A program made the translations under genes and the position numbers. Source: Malus domestica (Eukaryota; Streptophyta; Magnoliopsida; Rosales; Rosaceae). Taken from it: a DNA stretch of 64,000 bases. The stretch spans positions 25,374,001-25,438,000 of the forward strand of contig NC_091674.1 of the NCBI RefSeq assembly GCF_042453785.1. Direction: 5' to 3'. Of the stretch, positions 33,211 through 45,735 are shown in pieces; the first letter of the stretch is position 1, and every line of letters begins with the position of its first letter. The notes beneath the pieces are model-generated. The model was not told the DNA's origin. It made no database searches and was given only the letters and a program-made list of their open reading frames with translations.

Positions 33211-34850
33211 TCAGGGAAACCGTGGTCTGGCGACAACAAACAGATTGGCTATCCTGTGCATTGTGATACCAAAAACTTCTGCCAGGTCCAAATCTTTAGA
33301 TGTAGTACCCGGAGGAAGCGCCCAATCAAAGCTATGCAGAAGTTGAGCTAGAGCAAGCTCAGTGGTTGCTGTTCCAAACGTAATAGCTGGACAAATTCTT
33401 CTACCAGCCCCAAAAGGTAAAAGCTCATAATGCTGCCCCTTGAAGTCTATAGTGCTACCTATGAATCTTTCTGGTTCAAACGTTTCTGGATTTTCCCAAG
33501 ATTCTGGGTCCCTCCCTATTGCCCAGGCATTGACAAAAATTCTTGTTTTGGCTGGAATATCATACCCATCAATGCTTACATCTTCCATGGATTCTCTAGG
33601 GAGTAGTACTGGAGCAGGTGGATGCAATCTAAATATCTCTTTGATGACAGCTTTCAGGTAGTCCAGCTGAGGCAGATCACTCTCTAACACGACCCTTCTT
33701 TCTCCAACAATTCCTCGTACTTCTGCTTGCGCTCTTCCCAGTACTTTGGGGTTCATCAAAAGCTCTGCCATTCCCCAATCAAGGGTGATGAAAGTTGTGT
33801 CAGTTCCTGCAGCAAACATGTCCTGCAGCAGCAGCAGTTCCTATTGTTAGCTTCTTTGCAAACAGCTAAGTGGAATTCATATTTAAAGTAATAAGGGATA
33901 TCTCGGCTATTGAATATATATTTAAGCAACCATGAGTCTACACCGACCAAGATAATAGCCTTGACATTATCCATGGTGAGAGGTATTTCAGCAGATTCAC
34001 TTTTCTGTATGTCAAGTAAAACATCTACGAGATCCTTGTGCTTCTCTTTTTCTCTGTTGGGATTGAGATGATCAGTCACCATCTGGTCGAAAAGTTCATC
34101 AAAGCGCCGGAAGGTCTCTTGAAGTCTCGATTTCATTCCTGTTAAGCTGTGTATGAACTCCATGGAAGGGAAGAAATCTCCAATAGAAAATCCTCCAAGC
34201 AATTCCTGGTATTCCTCGAGCATCTTTTGGAACCCATGCCGATCATAGTCTCCACCTTCTGAAAAACCCCTTCCAAATGCTACTCGACAGAGAACATCAT
34301 TTGCATACAATCCAAGTATCTTGCTCAGATTGGTGGTGCCGGGATAAGATTCTGCAACCCGACAAACCAGACGAGCAACTTCTTCTTCTCTAACATGGCT
34401 ATAAGATTGCACACGTTTGGCACTTAGTAGCTCAAGTATGCAAATTTTACGGATATGCCTCCAATAAGCGCTGTAAGGGGAGAAGGCAACATCTGTACAA
34501 TTATAGAAGAGGTGTTTGGCAGAAAAGATTTGTGGACGGCTTGATAGCGCAAGGTCATGGGTTTTCAGTACTTCCTTGGCTACTCTAGCCGATGAAACCA
34601 CCACAGTAGGGACCTCACCAAGTTGTAAGTAAATTAGTGGACCATACTTCTCTGCCAAGCCGCAAAGAGATATGTGAGGTTTGTTTCTGAGCTGGTGAAG
34701 GTTACCGATGACAGGCAGCTTCGGAGGGCTTGGTGGAAGTTTGAGTTTTCTTTTCCCTGACTTATCCTTAAAGAAAAACTTGAGCAACAATATGAGGAAA
34801 CTGAATGCAAGAAGCAAAGAGGGTTCCTTTAGCAATTGAAGAAGAGCCAT
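33211..34850 (-). CDS. Cytochrome P450, CYP71 family (two exons)
   Basis: Exon 1 is 34850-33948 (301 codons) and exon 2 is 33822-33211 (203 codons plus TGA). The 125-nt intron 33947-33823 has GT donor (TTG-GTCGGTG), AG acceptor (gctgctgcag-GACATG) and phase 0. The 504-residue product has the standard layout for ER-anchored plant P450s: hydrophobic N-terminus, LPPSPPKLPVIGN hinge (near 37-49), WRHIRK, I-helix AGTDTT (306-311), EIFR of the K-helix (363-366), PERF (418-421) and heme loop PFGAGRRICPA with Cys445. The final Gly of the loop consensus is Ala, which is not rare in CYP71. All catalytic motifs are present, so it is probably functional: NADPH-P450-reductase-dependent monooxygenation of a specialised metabolite. 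The substrate cannot be told. It is the intact sister of the relic at 13549-14900. Confidence 0.93.
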
Positions 34851-34918
34851 TGGAAACCAAAATTCAGTGCCTCGGAGTTTTTCTTTAGCTTCTGGTATGG
34901 CCCCCCTGTTGCAGTAAT

Positions 34919-34932
34919 CAATTTAAATAGAC
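34919..34932 (-). promoter_or_regulatory. Possible TATA box of the P450 gene
   Basis: Minus strand CTATTTAAATTGA lies about 70-80 bp before the ATG at 34850, a plausible TATA position with a short 5' UTR. The block A equivalent is changed to CTATTTACAT. Confidence 0.45.
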
Positions 34933-35336
34933 GGACACTTGCTTTTGGTGGCACTAGCACCTAGTAGTCATCAATCGGCAAGGAAGCCACCTCAATTATT
35001 TTGTACCATTCATATTTTCCACCTTGTTTTCTAACAAATATGCCAAAAAAATCCTTATCTTCTTTTCTGTTTGCAGTGATAGTTACGGATGGTGATACAA
35101 TGTGGTCCTGAAAGTAAGCATGCCTCTAGCAATGACGTAACAGTTAGTACTTATCATAATCTCAGTACAGGAACATACTAATTACCACACGCATATGGAA
35201 TGGTAACGGGGAAACAAAGTATTCCACAGGGCAACTTCTCTCAGGAAATACCGGCTTCTGTGATAGTGTGAGATTTGAATGATTCAGCATTCATCGATAT
35301 AGTCACATCAAAATAAATACATTTGGTGTGCAATAG

Positions 35337-37825
35337 TGTAACGACCCATCCCTAAATATTACGGTTCTTATAATTTTAAAATGTGAATTTACAAAAATAC
35401 CCATCGAGGTAAAAACGTTGACTTTTGTTGACCGCTATGTCATGTCACGTAAAATCTGTTTTCTTGTCATATCCTTGTAGTACTCATTGCTATGAGCGTG
35501 TGGGTGCAAGCGAATCGGATTTGGAGTTACGGTGAATATTTTACAGAATTTCTAAGTTGAGGGGCAAAATAGTCAATTCACTGTTCTAGATTTTGGGGTG
35601 GGATATTTGTCTTATTTTATTATTTTCTGATGACCCGTAGGGCCCACACCCCACGTCTTCCCTATGTCCTTCCCTCCCTCAAGCTCTGGGACACTCTTGA
35701 ACTCTCCCTCACCTTTCTTTTCTGCAACTCTCTCCTTCTTCATTCTTGAGCACGACACACACACACACATGCAAACAAACAACAACAACAATGACCTCAT
35801 CACCATCACTCTTTTTTCCCTCAAATTCACTCAGCTCCCTCTCTCTTCATCTAGCTTCTCTTTGTACAAGGGAGCACATCGACAACACCTCGCCATACTC
35901 CCGCAAGCTTCTTGAATCTTTGACCAAGGTAAACCCCTGGAACCCCATAGATTGTGTTTAGTATTGGATTAAGGTAGTTTAGGAGTTAATCATGCGTGTG
36001 GATGCAGAAAACACTTCGGGAGAAACTTTCTCCAGTTTCCCGCGAGGACCCGTGCCTTCCAAGCCATTTTCCGGCAAACTCCTTCCACTATCGAGGAAAC
36101 CAAAGGTATATTCCGACGCCTTGTTTCTCAGGTTTCATTTTGATATATTAGATTGCTATTTTTAGTTAAGATTTGAGGTTGATCGGAGCTTGAGAAGCTT
36201 CGGCTTTCTTCTTCATGGAATCCAACCTGAAATTGGGTCGACTCGACCCACAACCCAATCTGCACTCAACCATTGTCTAGGCCCAATCCCTTAACCTAGT
36301 AACCCAGGCCCTAAAACCCTTGGCCCATTAACCCTAACTCGGCCTAACCTAGCAAACCCGGTCCAACCCTTCAAACCCAAGCCCAGATTCGACCGAATTC
36401 GACCCGACCCGAGCCAGAACCCAGTTTCCACGGTTGGCACGTGGGTCCGCTACCCTTCAGCCAACTTTCCGGCGACCCAACTCGGTGCGTGGCATGTGGG
36501 GTGGCACGTGACCATCGGGCCGCCGTCCCGTGGCGGCGAGTGCGGCAGCGCGTAAGGGAACTCGAAGTCCTTCATTAGGTTTTTCGACGTGCCGAATCCA
36601 AATCCGCTGTTCGTTTTCCCAAATTCTATCGTTTTAGCAGAGTTTTACTAAATGGCCGTTATATGTGATTAGGTGCATCGATGGGAAGTGACTTTATCTT
36701 CGCTAACTCAAGCGGCTCCCGGGCAACAAAATATCTGTAAGTGGACCCTTTCTTAATTGCATGTTTTTATAAAATATTAGGTTTGCATGCATTTCATATT
36801 TCATGATTCGAATATGTTTCCTATTATGTTTTATGGATTTCTATATTTATGGTTTACGGAGAATTTATGATTTATTTTAATTGCTTTTATAAAATATTTA
36901 TGATTTATCGAATTTACATTTTTCTAAAGGTTATGGAATATTGGGTTTTCGTTTATGAAATTCTATGGATTACAAATATGATTTATTTTATGGATTTATG
37001 AATATGAGTTATCATGGATTTATGAGATGAGGCTTTAAGCTTTTGAGCTCCAAAGTTGATATGAGATTTTTGAGGCATGTTTTCGGTGCTTATTTAGCGG
37101 GTTATCATACAACACATCCACACAACACGGGTATGTAAACGTCTATGGCCATATGACACAATTGAGGATATTTATGATATACCCTCAGCTTTATTGGCGA
37201 AACTAGTGTCGTACAACTTCACCTTCAGGTGATGGATAGGTATTGCCTTCGGGCGACTATGATACCCCTAGAGAGTACAATATTGGTGAGATTTATGGAT
37301 TTGCCTTCGGGTGACGATAGCACCATTAATGAGCATTGTTTTACGAACGATTTCATGGCATGCTAGAGTTTTCAGAAAACTTACTATATGCAGTACTATA
37401 TGTGTTTTCAAAACAGGGGGTTAGTATGTTTAGAAAGAAATCGGTTTTCGTATTATTAGTATTACTATAAATCTATGGTCCCCTCACCTTTTCTATTTTT
37501 GCGCCCCCTCAGGAATTAGAATTGAGGCATATAGTACCGGCGTTAGGGCAATTCCGCATAGGGATCTTCAAGTCTTCTTAAGGTAGGACCCATTCCTTTG
37601 TTCATACCTTTTTATAATAATTCTTTCATAGTATTCTTGAGTAGTTGTATGCTCTAAACACGGTTCTACATTAATGTATCTCTTCCTGATTACTTATTTT
37701 AGTTGTATGCATGTTTTAAATGGCTTCACCACCCTCGGGTGTTGGCCAACATGTGCCTATCCTGATATTTGGGGATATTGGGATCGGGGCATGTCAACTA
37801 AGGGATATTGGGATTGGGGGATGTC
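35337..37825 (+). mobile_element. Tekay-like solo LTR, block B
   Basis: Starts TGTAACGACCCATCCCTAAAT; ends ggggcatgtca at 37795, or at 37825 if the terminal 30-bp duplication is included. Inside are a (CA)n run at 35755-35768, a region of degenerate aaccc-type repeats (36240-36420), and ccttcgggc motifs at 37230-37310. Flanks aatag and actag match at 4 of 5 bases if the longer end is used. No coding region. The same LTR sits at the same place in block A, so the insertion predates the duplication. Confidence 0.65.
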
Positions 37826-37831
37826 AACTAG
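37772..37831 (+). repeat. 30-bp tandem duplication at the LTR end
   Basis: gggatattgggat(c/t)gggg(c/g)atgtcaacta occurs at 37772-37801 and 37802-37831. Confidence 0.85.
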
Positions 37832-39620
37832 CGCACGTTCTCTCTATATGATCTAAGACTTGGTTTACAATGCGAGTTCAAAGTTCTTAGTCCATTAATT
37901 GTCCTTTCTGGTAGAGACACTTAGCGTACACGAGATGACAATCAAGGTTCGGAATAATGAATACTGTGTGATGTTCGTCCCACCCTAGATGCAGCCAATT
38001 TGTGTCAACAAGGGAGCTTTCCCTTTTACACATAAACTGTAAGTGGTTTCTTAAATTCTTTCTGTTACACCATTTTCAATTACAAATGCAACGCTTTCAT
38101 TCAGTAAAAGGAAGATTGTGCAGGTGTTTCCCCCTCTTTAGTGTTTCTTTTATTGTTTCGTTTTTCAATCTATGGGGTATGAGAGATTTCAACTGGGGAC
38201 TTCTTCCAACGTTAGTAAGAGAAATACCAATTGACCAAGTGCTAGGTGGTTTTGCTGGTTTTGGTTTTGAGTTTTACCCTCTCTAAAATTTAGGAAAGGT
38301 ATACCATTGTTGTTACTGTAGGTACCCCGCAATCTTCTAATGAAAGCACTCAAAACCTAACCCTACGGTCCCTACCTAAATTATCTTCCCTACTCTACTC
38401 TAGTCAATGAGATAACAAAGCTGTCATTTTCTTGTTGTCATGTTCTCATGAACATATGATTGAACTTGACTTTTCAGCAAAACGCGCGGCCATGGATAAC
38501 AAACCCTTCTAGGAAATACCCTGAGTTAAAATTCCCAAAGCAAAACACATAAAATTCCAAAAAAACCAATTCAATAAACCTACATTCACATTCATAATAT
38601 TTGGCACTGCATGTTGTGCTATGTTATTTTGGCAATAGCGACAGACAATGCTAACATAATAGGCGACAATAGTAGGCGTTGAGCCTTAGACATGAAATAT
38701 GAAGGCCATTACACGTACATAGGCAATTATGAATATGGAATAGCTACAGCTTTGAGAGGATACACTGGATTCAGTCATGTCTAAACCCTCCCCATTTGCT
38801 CCACCAGGCAATGCCCAGTTGAACTTGTGCACGAGTAACAGATATTGCAAACTGAATTCCCAGGCAGAGGACCAATTGTAAAAAGTCAGAGGTTTCATTT
38901 AGTCTAGCATTTGTAGGAGATATCTTAGCATCTTATTCTTCTTCCTGAATCTCTACTAGGAAACTTATAGAAATTGTGTCTGTGTTTGTTGTTCAAATAA
39001 ACATCTGAATCCTAGGTACCGAGCGGATAGGATCATCACATAAGGAAACAACGTAAAGGAGGAAGAGTGAGTATGTTATCATAACCCTGTAAATGTGTAA
39101 GTTGTAGCTTTCATTGATTTTTCTTAACCACATCATTTCCAAGACAATAGGAACATCAAAACTTTTCAACTAGTTGGCATTGCCTTGTAACTCCATTACT
39201 TGTGACAGAGATCTTGGATTCATTTCACAAGATTGTAGAAAAATCAGACGTCGACGAATTTTATGAAACTTTGGACTTTTATTTTTGCTTGGATTTGTAA
39301 ACATACAAAGATTTCAGATTTGGATACTCTTTAGATACTCGTAAGTAGGTTTCATATTTCATGATCTTACAAATCTCCGTATTTTGGCCTCTGAAGCAGA
39401 TATCACCGACATCTCCACACGCCCAACCTTCCAAACTAAAAATAGAACGTCTACTAATCATGTTGTTTGATCAGAGAGACTATTTGAAGTTGTACGTGGT
39501 TACACCGTCGAGAACTCGTATCTTAAAACCGACTGCAACTTCGTCCATAATAGGTGGAGCAATTACATTACGATCCGTATAATGTTTAGATCAAAGTCTA
39601 GTTTCTGTTTCTCAGAAGAC
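37832..39620. other. Intergenic region with a P450 relic
   Basis: No intact gene. Apart from the short P450 piece near 38750-38860, 37832-38690 and 38900-39620 show nothing I can name. Confidence 0.45.
38750..38865 (-). pseudogene. P450 C-terminal fragment
   Basis: Minus translation contains LLLVHKFNWALPGGANGEGL then DMTES, the segment after the heme loop in CYP71-clan P450s (helix L end, NWALPxG, LDMTE). Only about 35 residues are recognisable. The wording differs from the P450 at 33211 (FDWALPPGTTSKDLDLAE), so this is a relic of another P450 gene. Confidence 0.65.
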
Positions 39621-40201
39621 TGCTGGGAAAGCACCAAACCAATTGGAACCAAGTCAAGCTAACCCACAAGAAATATATCAAATGGAATGCAAGAACAAAA
39701 TATAAAAGACACCAAGTTTTTAACGAGGTTCCTCAACAGTCAGTGTAACTGGAGTACGTCCTCGGAGCAGTGGGAGCTCACCCAATAATCCACTATCAAC
39801 CAAATGAGAGTTTACAAAGTGTTGGCAATCTCACAACCCAAAGCCCCAATACATCCAATAACTCTCACTCAGTAAAGAAACAAATAGAGAAGGAAATATT
39901 GTGAATAATTTCCTCTTTATACAAAGCTCAAAGCTAATACAACAAATACAACTTTGATGAAGTGATAGCTAACCAATGAGAGGAGCAACAACTCCTCCTT
40001 CTCTGAAATGGGGCTGCGGCAGTGACTATTTTCTTCTCTGTGCTGTTCTTTGTTTTCTACTGCAACTAAAAGCAGCTGTTGCTGCCAATTAAACCCTATG
40101 AGTCACCTCATGACTTCCACATGGGTCAAAGAAAAAAGGCCCTTTAAATGGGCTATTGGGTCAAATAGGTGGCCCACTATAATTTGGCCATTAATCCAAC
40201 A
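39621..40201 (-). mobile_element. 3' LTR of the copia element
   Basis: Minus strand TGTTGGATTAATGGCC to GCTTTCCCAGCA, preceded on the minus strand by the purine-rich ggccaaggtggagac. Confidence 0.88.
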
Positions 40202-41619
40202 GTCTCCACCTTGGCCAAATTCCGAAAGAGCCATGACGAGCCAACACAACATAATCAACAATCAATACAAAACCACTCCCAAATACTAGCAAGAGAACAA
40301 CTCATGCCGAGGGAAATGCTCCAAAACTCCAAGTTCAAGCAATGAACAAACTTGGCTACACCAACAACCTTAGTCCACATATCAGCGGGGTTGTCTTTAG
40401 TTGGAATCTTCTGGAGAATAATATCCCTTTCACCAACAACTTCACGAACAAAATGATAACTCACATATATGTGCTTGGTCCTCGCATGATGAACCTGATA
40501 CTTAGCCAAATAAATGGAACTCTGACTATCACAATGCAACTCCACCTGCTTCTGATCAACCCCCAATTCTCTAATCAGTCCATGTATCTAAATGGCCTCC
40601 TTTATAGCTTCTGCAGCTACCATATATTCAGCCTTTGTGGTAGACAAGGCAACATATGACTGCAAAATGGACCTCCAACAAACTGGCCCTTTAGCCATAG
40701 TAAACACATAGCCTGTAGTAGACTTCCTTTTATCCAAATCACCTGCATAATCTGAATCAACATAACCAACTGCAAAGTGACCAATACCAGAGCCATCCCT
40801 CTCAAAGCATAAACCGACATCTCGAGTACCATGGAGATAACTTAATATCCATTTAGTTGGATACCAATGCTCTTTACCTAGATTATGCATATATCGACTC
40901 ACCATACCAACTGCATGAGCAATATCCGGTCTAGAGCACACCATTGCGTACATCAAACTACCAACCAAATTTGCATATGGCATATTTTTCATTTGCAGCT
41001 TTTCTTTATCAGTTTTAGGACATTGTAGAGAACTCAATTTAAAATGAGGAGCCAAATGGGTACTAACCGGTTTGGTTAAATCATGAACTCCAAACTTCCG
41101 AATCAACTTCTCAAGGTATTGTCTTTGATTCAAGCATACCAAACCCTTCTCTCTATTTCTAGTCATCTTCATGCCAAGGATCTTCTTCGCTTCACCAAGA
41201 TCTTTCATCTCGAACCCATTCTTCATTTGTTTCTTCAATTTCTCAATCTCTTCGACATTCTTTAATGCAATCAACATATCATCAACATATATCAACAAAT
41301 AAATAAAAGACACATATTGCAACTTCTTGAAGTACACACAATGATCATATTGACTTCTAGAATAATTTTGGTCTCTCATAAATTTATCAAACCTCAAATA
41401 CCATTGTCTTGGAGATTGCTTCAAGCCATAAAGTGATTTCTTCAACTTGCAAAACAAATTCTCCTTCCCTTTCACTTTGTACCCATCAGGTTGACACATA
41501 TAGATCTCTTCATTAAAATCACCATATAGGAAAGCCATCTTCACATCGAGTTGCACAAGCTCAAGATCATATTGTGTAACAAGAGCTAATAATATAATAC
41601 GAATTGAGGAGTGCTTCAC
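40202..41619 (-). pseudogene. Copia reverse transcriptase and RNase H
   Basis: 41619-40588 is a long open frame: VQLDVKMAFLYGDFNEEIYM, KLKKSLYGLKQSPRQWYLRF, active site YLLIYVDDMLIA, EMKDLGEAKKILGM, SLMYAMVCSRPDIAHAVGMV, and RNase H with YVDSDYAGDLDKRKSTTGYV and LSTTKAEYM. A stop at 40588-40590 separates it from 40566-40255 (LHCDSQSSIYLAKYQVHHAR, HYVSYHFVRE-type segment, KIPTKDNPADMWTK). All core RT residues remain. Confidence 0.93.
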
Positions 41620-42619
41620 AACCGGAGAAAAGATGTCATTGTAGTCAATGCCCTCCTTTTATGCATACCCTTTAGCAACTAATCTTGCTTTGAATCTCAC
41701 ATTGCTTTTCTCATCAACACCTTCCTTCATGGCATATACCCATTTGCAACCGATAGCTTTCTTACCCTTAGGCAATTTAGCTAACTCCCAAGTCTTATTC
41801 TTCAAGAGAGAATTCATCTCATCACCCATGACATTGCACCATTTCTCCTTTTCTTCACTCTCAATAGCTTCCTCAAAATTGGATGGAATCTCGTCAGTGA
41901 TAATAGGAAGAGCAAAAGAAACATAGTCACTATACTGAGCTGGCTTGGTAATATTTCTCTTTCCTCTGTTCTTGGCAATAAACTCTTGAGGTGAAGCTTA
42001 CTCTTCATCTAGAAAAGAGTCTTCAACTTCAACTTCTTCAACATCCTCTTCGTCTCCCACTTCTTCACTTGTAGTGGCTTCAACATCAGTGGAAATAGGA
42101 TTTGAAGTACTAGAGGCAATTTTCTCAAGCTCCACCTGTTGGACATCTTTCACATTCTTCTCAGAGTCTTTGAACATACTTTCTTCATCAAATGTCACAT
42201 CTCTACTGATGACAAGTTTCTTCATTTTTGGCTCCAGGATCAAGTTTATTTTCAGTTACATGAAAATAAGCAAGTGAACCAAAAATATGAATATAATCAT
42301 AATCATTAGAAGGTTTTTCAGTCCATACCTCCATTGGTGTCTTACCCTAAACAATAGCTGAGGGTAACTGGTTGATGATGTGACATGCATAAGTAACTGC
42401 CTCTGCCCAAAATGTCTTGCTTAAACCCGACTGAGACAACATACATCTAACCTTCTCAAGCAAGGTTCGATTCAATTTTTCTGCAACTCCATTTTGTTGT
42501 GGAGTTCCCCGAACACTGAAATGCCTCACAATCCTTTCCTCTTTGCAAACTTTAAAGAAAGGGTCAGATGTGTATTCACCACCATTATCCGATCTCAAAA
42601 TCTTAATCTTTCTCTCAGT
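41620..42619 (-). pseudogene. Copia integrase C-terminal part and IN-RT linker
   Basis: 42598-42347 encodes the end of the integrase core (LRSDNGGEYTSDPFFK with the second Asp, GTPQQNGVAEKLNRTLLEKV with the Glu). A stop follows QLPSAIV. 42243-41998 is a Glu/Asp-rich linker typical between copia IN and RT (SRDVTFDEESMF, then VGDEEDVEEVEVED). 41997-41620 is degenerate RT N-terminus. Confidence 0.88.
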
Positions 42620-44338
42620 CTAGTTCTCAACCATTTTCTTCCAACTCAAGAAAATGCTCAACACCTCACTCTTGTGCTTCATAGTGTAGAACCAAGACCT
42701 TCTAGAATAATCATCAACAAAGGTCACGAAACAATGTCTACCACTCAAAGAGGGAGTCTTTGTAGGACCCCAAACATCTGAATGCACATAATCAAGAATG
42801 CCATTCGTTTGATATACTGCAGTACCAAACTTCACTCTAATTTGCTTCCTCAAGACAAAATGCTCGCAGAAATCAAGCTTACAAGTCGTGACACCTTTTA
42901 GAAGACCTTGTTTAACAAGCCCTTGTAGAGCTCTTTCACCACCATGGCCTAATCTCATATGCCACAGTCTAGTAGTATCTGAATCAAATGTGCCCATATT
43001 TTCTGAGACTACAAACGCTTCACCTGTCACGGTGCTTCCTTGCAATTGATACAAATGACCACATCGAGAAGCTTTCATCACAACAAGTGCACCATAAGTA
43101 ACTTTCAATGTCTGCCTATCTGAATGAAACATGAAGCCCTTAAATTCTAAAGTGCCCAAAGAAATAAGATTTTTCTTCAAATTCGGTACATACCGAACGC
43201 CAGTCAACTCTTTAACCATGCCATCATGCAACTTCAAACGAACTGTACCGATCCCTTTTGTTGTACAAGGATTGTCATCTCCCATGAAAACAACACCCCC
43301 ATCAAACTCTTTCAAGCTTGAAAACCAATCCTTGTGAGGAGTCATATGATGAGTACAACCTGTATTTAATACCCACTTAGTAGCACAATCAAATGATGAG
43401 GAAACGGTTAAAGCAAAATCAGAAAAATCATTTTCAAGCTCAGCAACATTAGCTTCAGAACTCACTTTACCTTTGGTCCTCAACCTAGGACAATCTTTCT
43501 TCCAATGGCCTTTATTATGACAAAAAGTACATTCATCCATTTCCAAACTTTTTCTACCTTTAGAAGTTCCCATAGGTCGAGAAAGTGATTTTTTCTTACT
43601 AGAGAAAGATCTCCTTTCTGATGATCTACCTCTAACAAATAAAGATTCAGAGATACTATCATGATTCTTATCTCTACGTCTCATTTCATAATTCATCAAG
43701 GCATTTGACACATTCTCAAATTTCACAGTTTCTTTACCATGCATAATAATGGTAAGAAAATGCTCATAAGAGTCCAGCAAGGAATTCAACAATATTAAAA
43801 CCTTATCTTCATCCTTAATATCCTCATCTAAATTCATTAAATCGGCAATCAACTTATTAAAAACATCAAGGTGTCTAATCATTTTTGTACCTTCTTTGTA
43901 TTGGAAACGGTAGAGCTTTTTCCTCAAGTGTAGCCGGTTCTCCGCACTCTTCGTCATGTACTTGTTTTCTAATTTCTACCACAACACATTTGCCAATGTC
44001 TCCCGCATCACAAAATATTTTTGAGTTTTTGCAAGGCACAACCGAATTGTGGAGCAAATCCACAAATTTAACTTCTCTCATTCCAAATTCGACATAGCTT
44101 CCGGCATATCTCCAAAAGCGGCAAGTAGATCTTGTTGAGCCAACACATTCTTGACCTCACATTGCTACATCCCGAAGTTGTTTGTGCCATCAAACTTTTC
44201 CACTTTGAACTTTGCATTTTGCACCGTAGTTCTTGCAAACTCGTAGCTGCTTCCAAAAGGATACTCATCTTATCCGTCTGATATCTTTAGCAACTAGACG
44301 GTACCTAAGAGCAACTAGTGCTTTGATACCAATTGTTG
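42620..44338 (-). pseudogene. Copia gag, protease and integrase N-terminal part
   Basis: 44280-43958 is a broken gag start; KVEKFDGTNNFGM is followed by a stop where a Trp is usual. The 43957-42620 frame holds the rest of gag, a CCHC knuckle (CTFCHNKGHWKKDC), then the protease site written WVLNTGCTHHM where D-S-G is expected. Integrase follows with HMRLGH..., C-x2-type HFVL in place of the last Cys, DVWGPTKTPS and FVDDYSRRSWFY. It ends at a stop after MVEN. The protease D-to-N change alone should abolish activity. Confidence 0.92.
44327..44338 (-). other. Primer-binding site of the copia element
   Basis: Minus strand ttggtatcaaagc directly after the 5' LTR matches the usual initiator-Met tRNA site (tggtatcagagc) with one change. 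Confidence 0.7.
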
Positions 44339-44919
44339 TGCTAGGAAAGCACCAAACCAATTGGAACCAAGTTAAGCTAACCCACAAGAAATATATCAAA
44401 TGGAATGCAGGAACAAAATATAAAAGACACCAAGATTTTAACGAGGTTTCTCAACAGTCAGTGTAACTGGAGTAAGTCCTTGGAGCAGTAGGAGCTCACC
44501 CAATAATCCACTATCAATCAAATAAGAGTTTACAAAGTGTTGGCAATCTCACAACCCAAAGCCCCAATACACCCAATAACTCTCACTCACTAAAGAAACA
44601 AATAGAAAAGGAAATATTGTGAATAATTTATTCTCTATAAAAAGCTCAAAGCTAATACAACAAATACAACTTTGATGGAGTGATAGCTAACCAATGAGAG
44701 GAGCAACAACTCCTCCTTCTCTGAAATGGGGCTACGGCAGTGGCTCTTTTCTTCTCTGTGCTGCTATTTGTTTTCTGCTACAACTAAAGGCAGCTGATGC
44801 TACCAATTAAACCCTAGGAGTCAACCTATGACTTCCACATGGGTAAAAGAAAAAATGCCCTTTAAATGGGTTATTGGGTCAAATAGGTGGCCCACTATAA
44901 TTCAGCCATTAATCCAACA
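44339..44919 (-). mobile_element. 5' LTR of the copia element
   Basis: 581 bp, same length as the 3' LTR. Differences are scattered substitutions, e.g. cagtgggag/cagtaggag and gtacgtcctcgg/gtaagtccttgg. Confidence 0.88.
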
Positions 44920-45735
44920 TCTTCCTCTGCCAATGAAAGTCTTTAAGTTGTTGGACAAAACTTTTGTGCCAAACAGTTCACTCATGTTCGGTAGAAAGGC
45001 GTTGAACAATTGCCTACCTTTCGGTTAATCATTTCCGAATACTGATGTTTTGTTTTGAGTTTTCTACCTCTTCGGCAAACATCTGCCGAGAGTTCAAAAG
45101 TTCGGTTGGATAGTATAGAACTATTCACATATCTCCTTTTGTAGCTGCAGGGCGAATAAAGTCAGAAAGATAACATTATCATCTACGTGTGCACGCATAA
45201 CCTCAACCCACAAGAAAACAAAAAATTACTGACTACCTTTTGCTATATTCTTTGAATAGTTGGGCAAATTTGGATCCATCAAGTCATGAGTCAATTTTGT
45301 TTTATTTCCAGCACGTCAATTTAAAGAAATTTGGGAACATCAACAAAAATCTTCCTGGTTCACCATAGTCAAGATCAGGCCTGCAGATTCTTGTCAGCTA
45401 AAGAAACAAACACTAATTTAACGTTTTATTTAATCTTCCTGGTTCACCATAGTCAAGATCAGTCTTACAGATTCTTGTCAGCTAAAGAAACAAACACTAA
45501 TTTAACGTTTTATTTTCTTCAAGAGATAAGTTAGCTAGTTCACCAGTTTTAATCTTCTTGGGGAGAAGACAACAAAAAATTGGAGCTTGTATGGATGCTT
45601 GGTGGTTCTTCACAAGTGTGGCAAAGAATGCAGATAACTTTTTAAATCTTGTAAGTGTTTGGGAATTTGAGAGTTTGGGAGCTTTAGCATCTGAGTGTGA
45701 GAATGATTTTTTGGCTTCTTTCTTTGTCTTGAAGA
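44920..45735. other. Intergenic region with an 84-bp tandem duplication
   Basis: No gene recognised. 45348-45431 and 45432-45515 are adjacent copies of an 84-bp unit (aatcttcctggttcaccata to taacgttttattt) with about four differences. Outside it nothing is identifiable. Confidence 0.6.

Larger units (their letters stand above)
39621..44919 (-). mobile_element. Ty1/copia element (Tnt1/Tork-like), complete but defective
   Basis: Two 581-bp LTRs (39621-40201 and 44339-44919; roughly 94% alike by eye) flank a minus-strand gag-PR-IN-RT-RH region in copia order. The primer-binding site is next to the 5' LTR and a purine tract (40202-40216) next to the 3' LTR. The flanking 5-mers (aagac, tcttc) do not match as a target duplication. 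Coding is broken by several stops and shifts. Confidence 0.93.

Noticed and set aside
33823..33947. Read-through of the P450 exon 1 frame into the intron
   Set aside because: Clean GT-AG phase-0 junctions give the standard 504-residue P450, so the longer 364-codon frame is not the product.
36240..36420. Possible internal telomere repeats (aaccc phrases)
   Set aside because: Phrases are irregular (cctaacc, aacccaatc, cccgaccc) and never form consecutive ccctaaa units.
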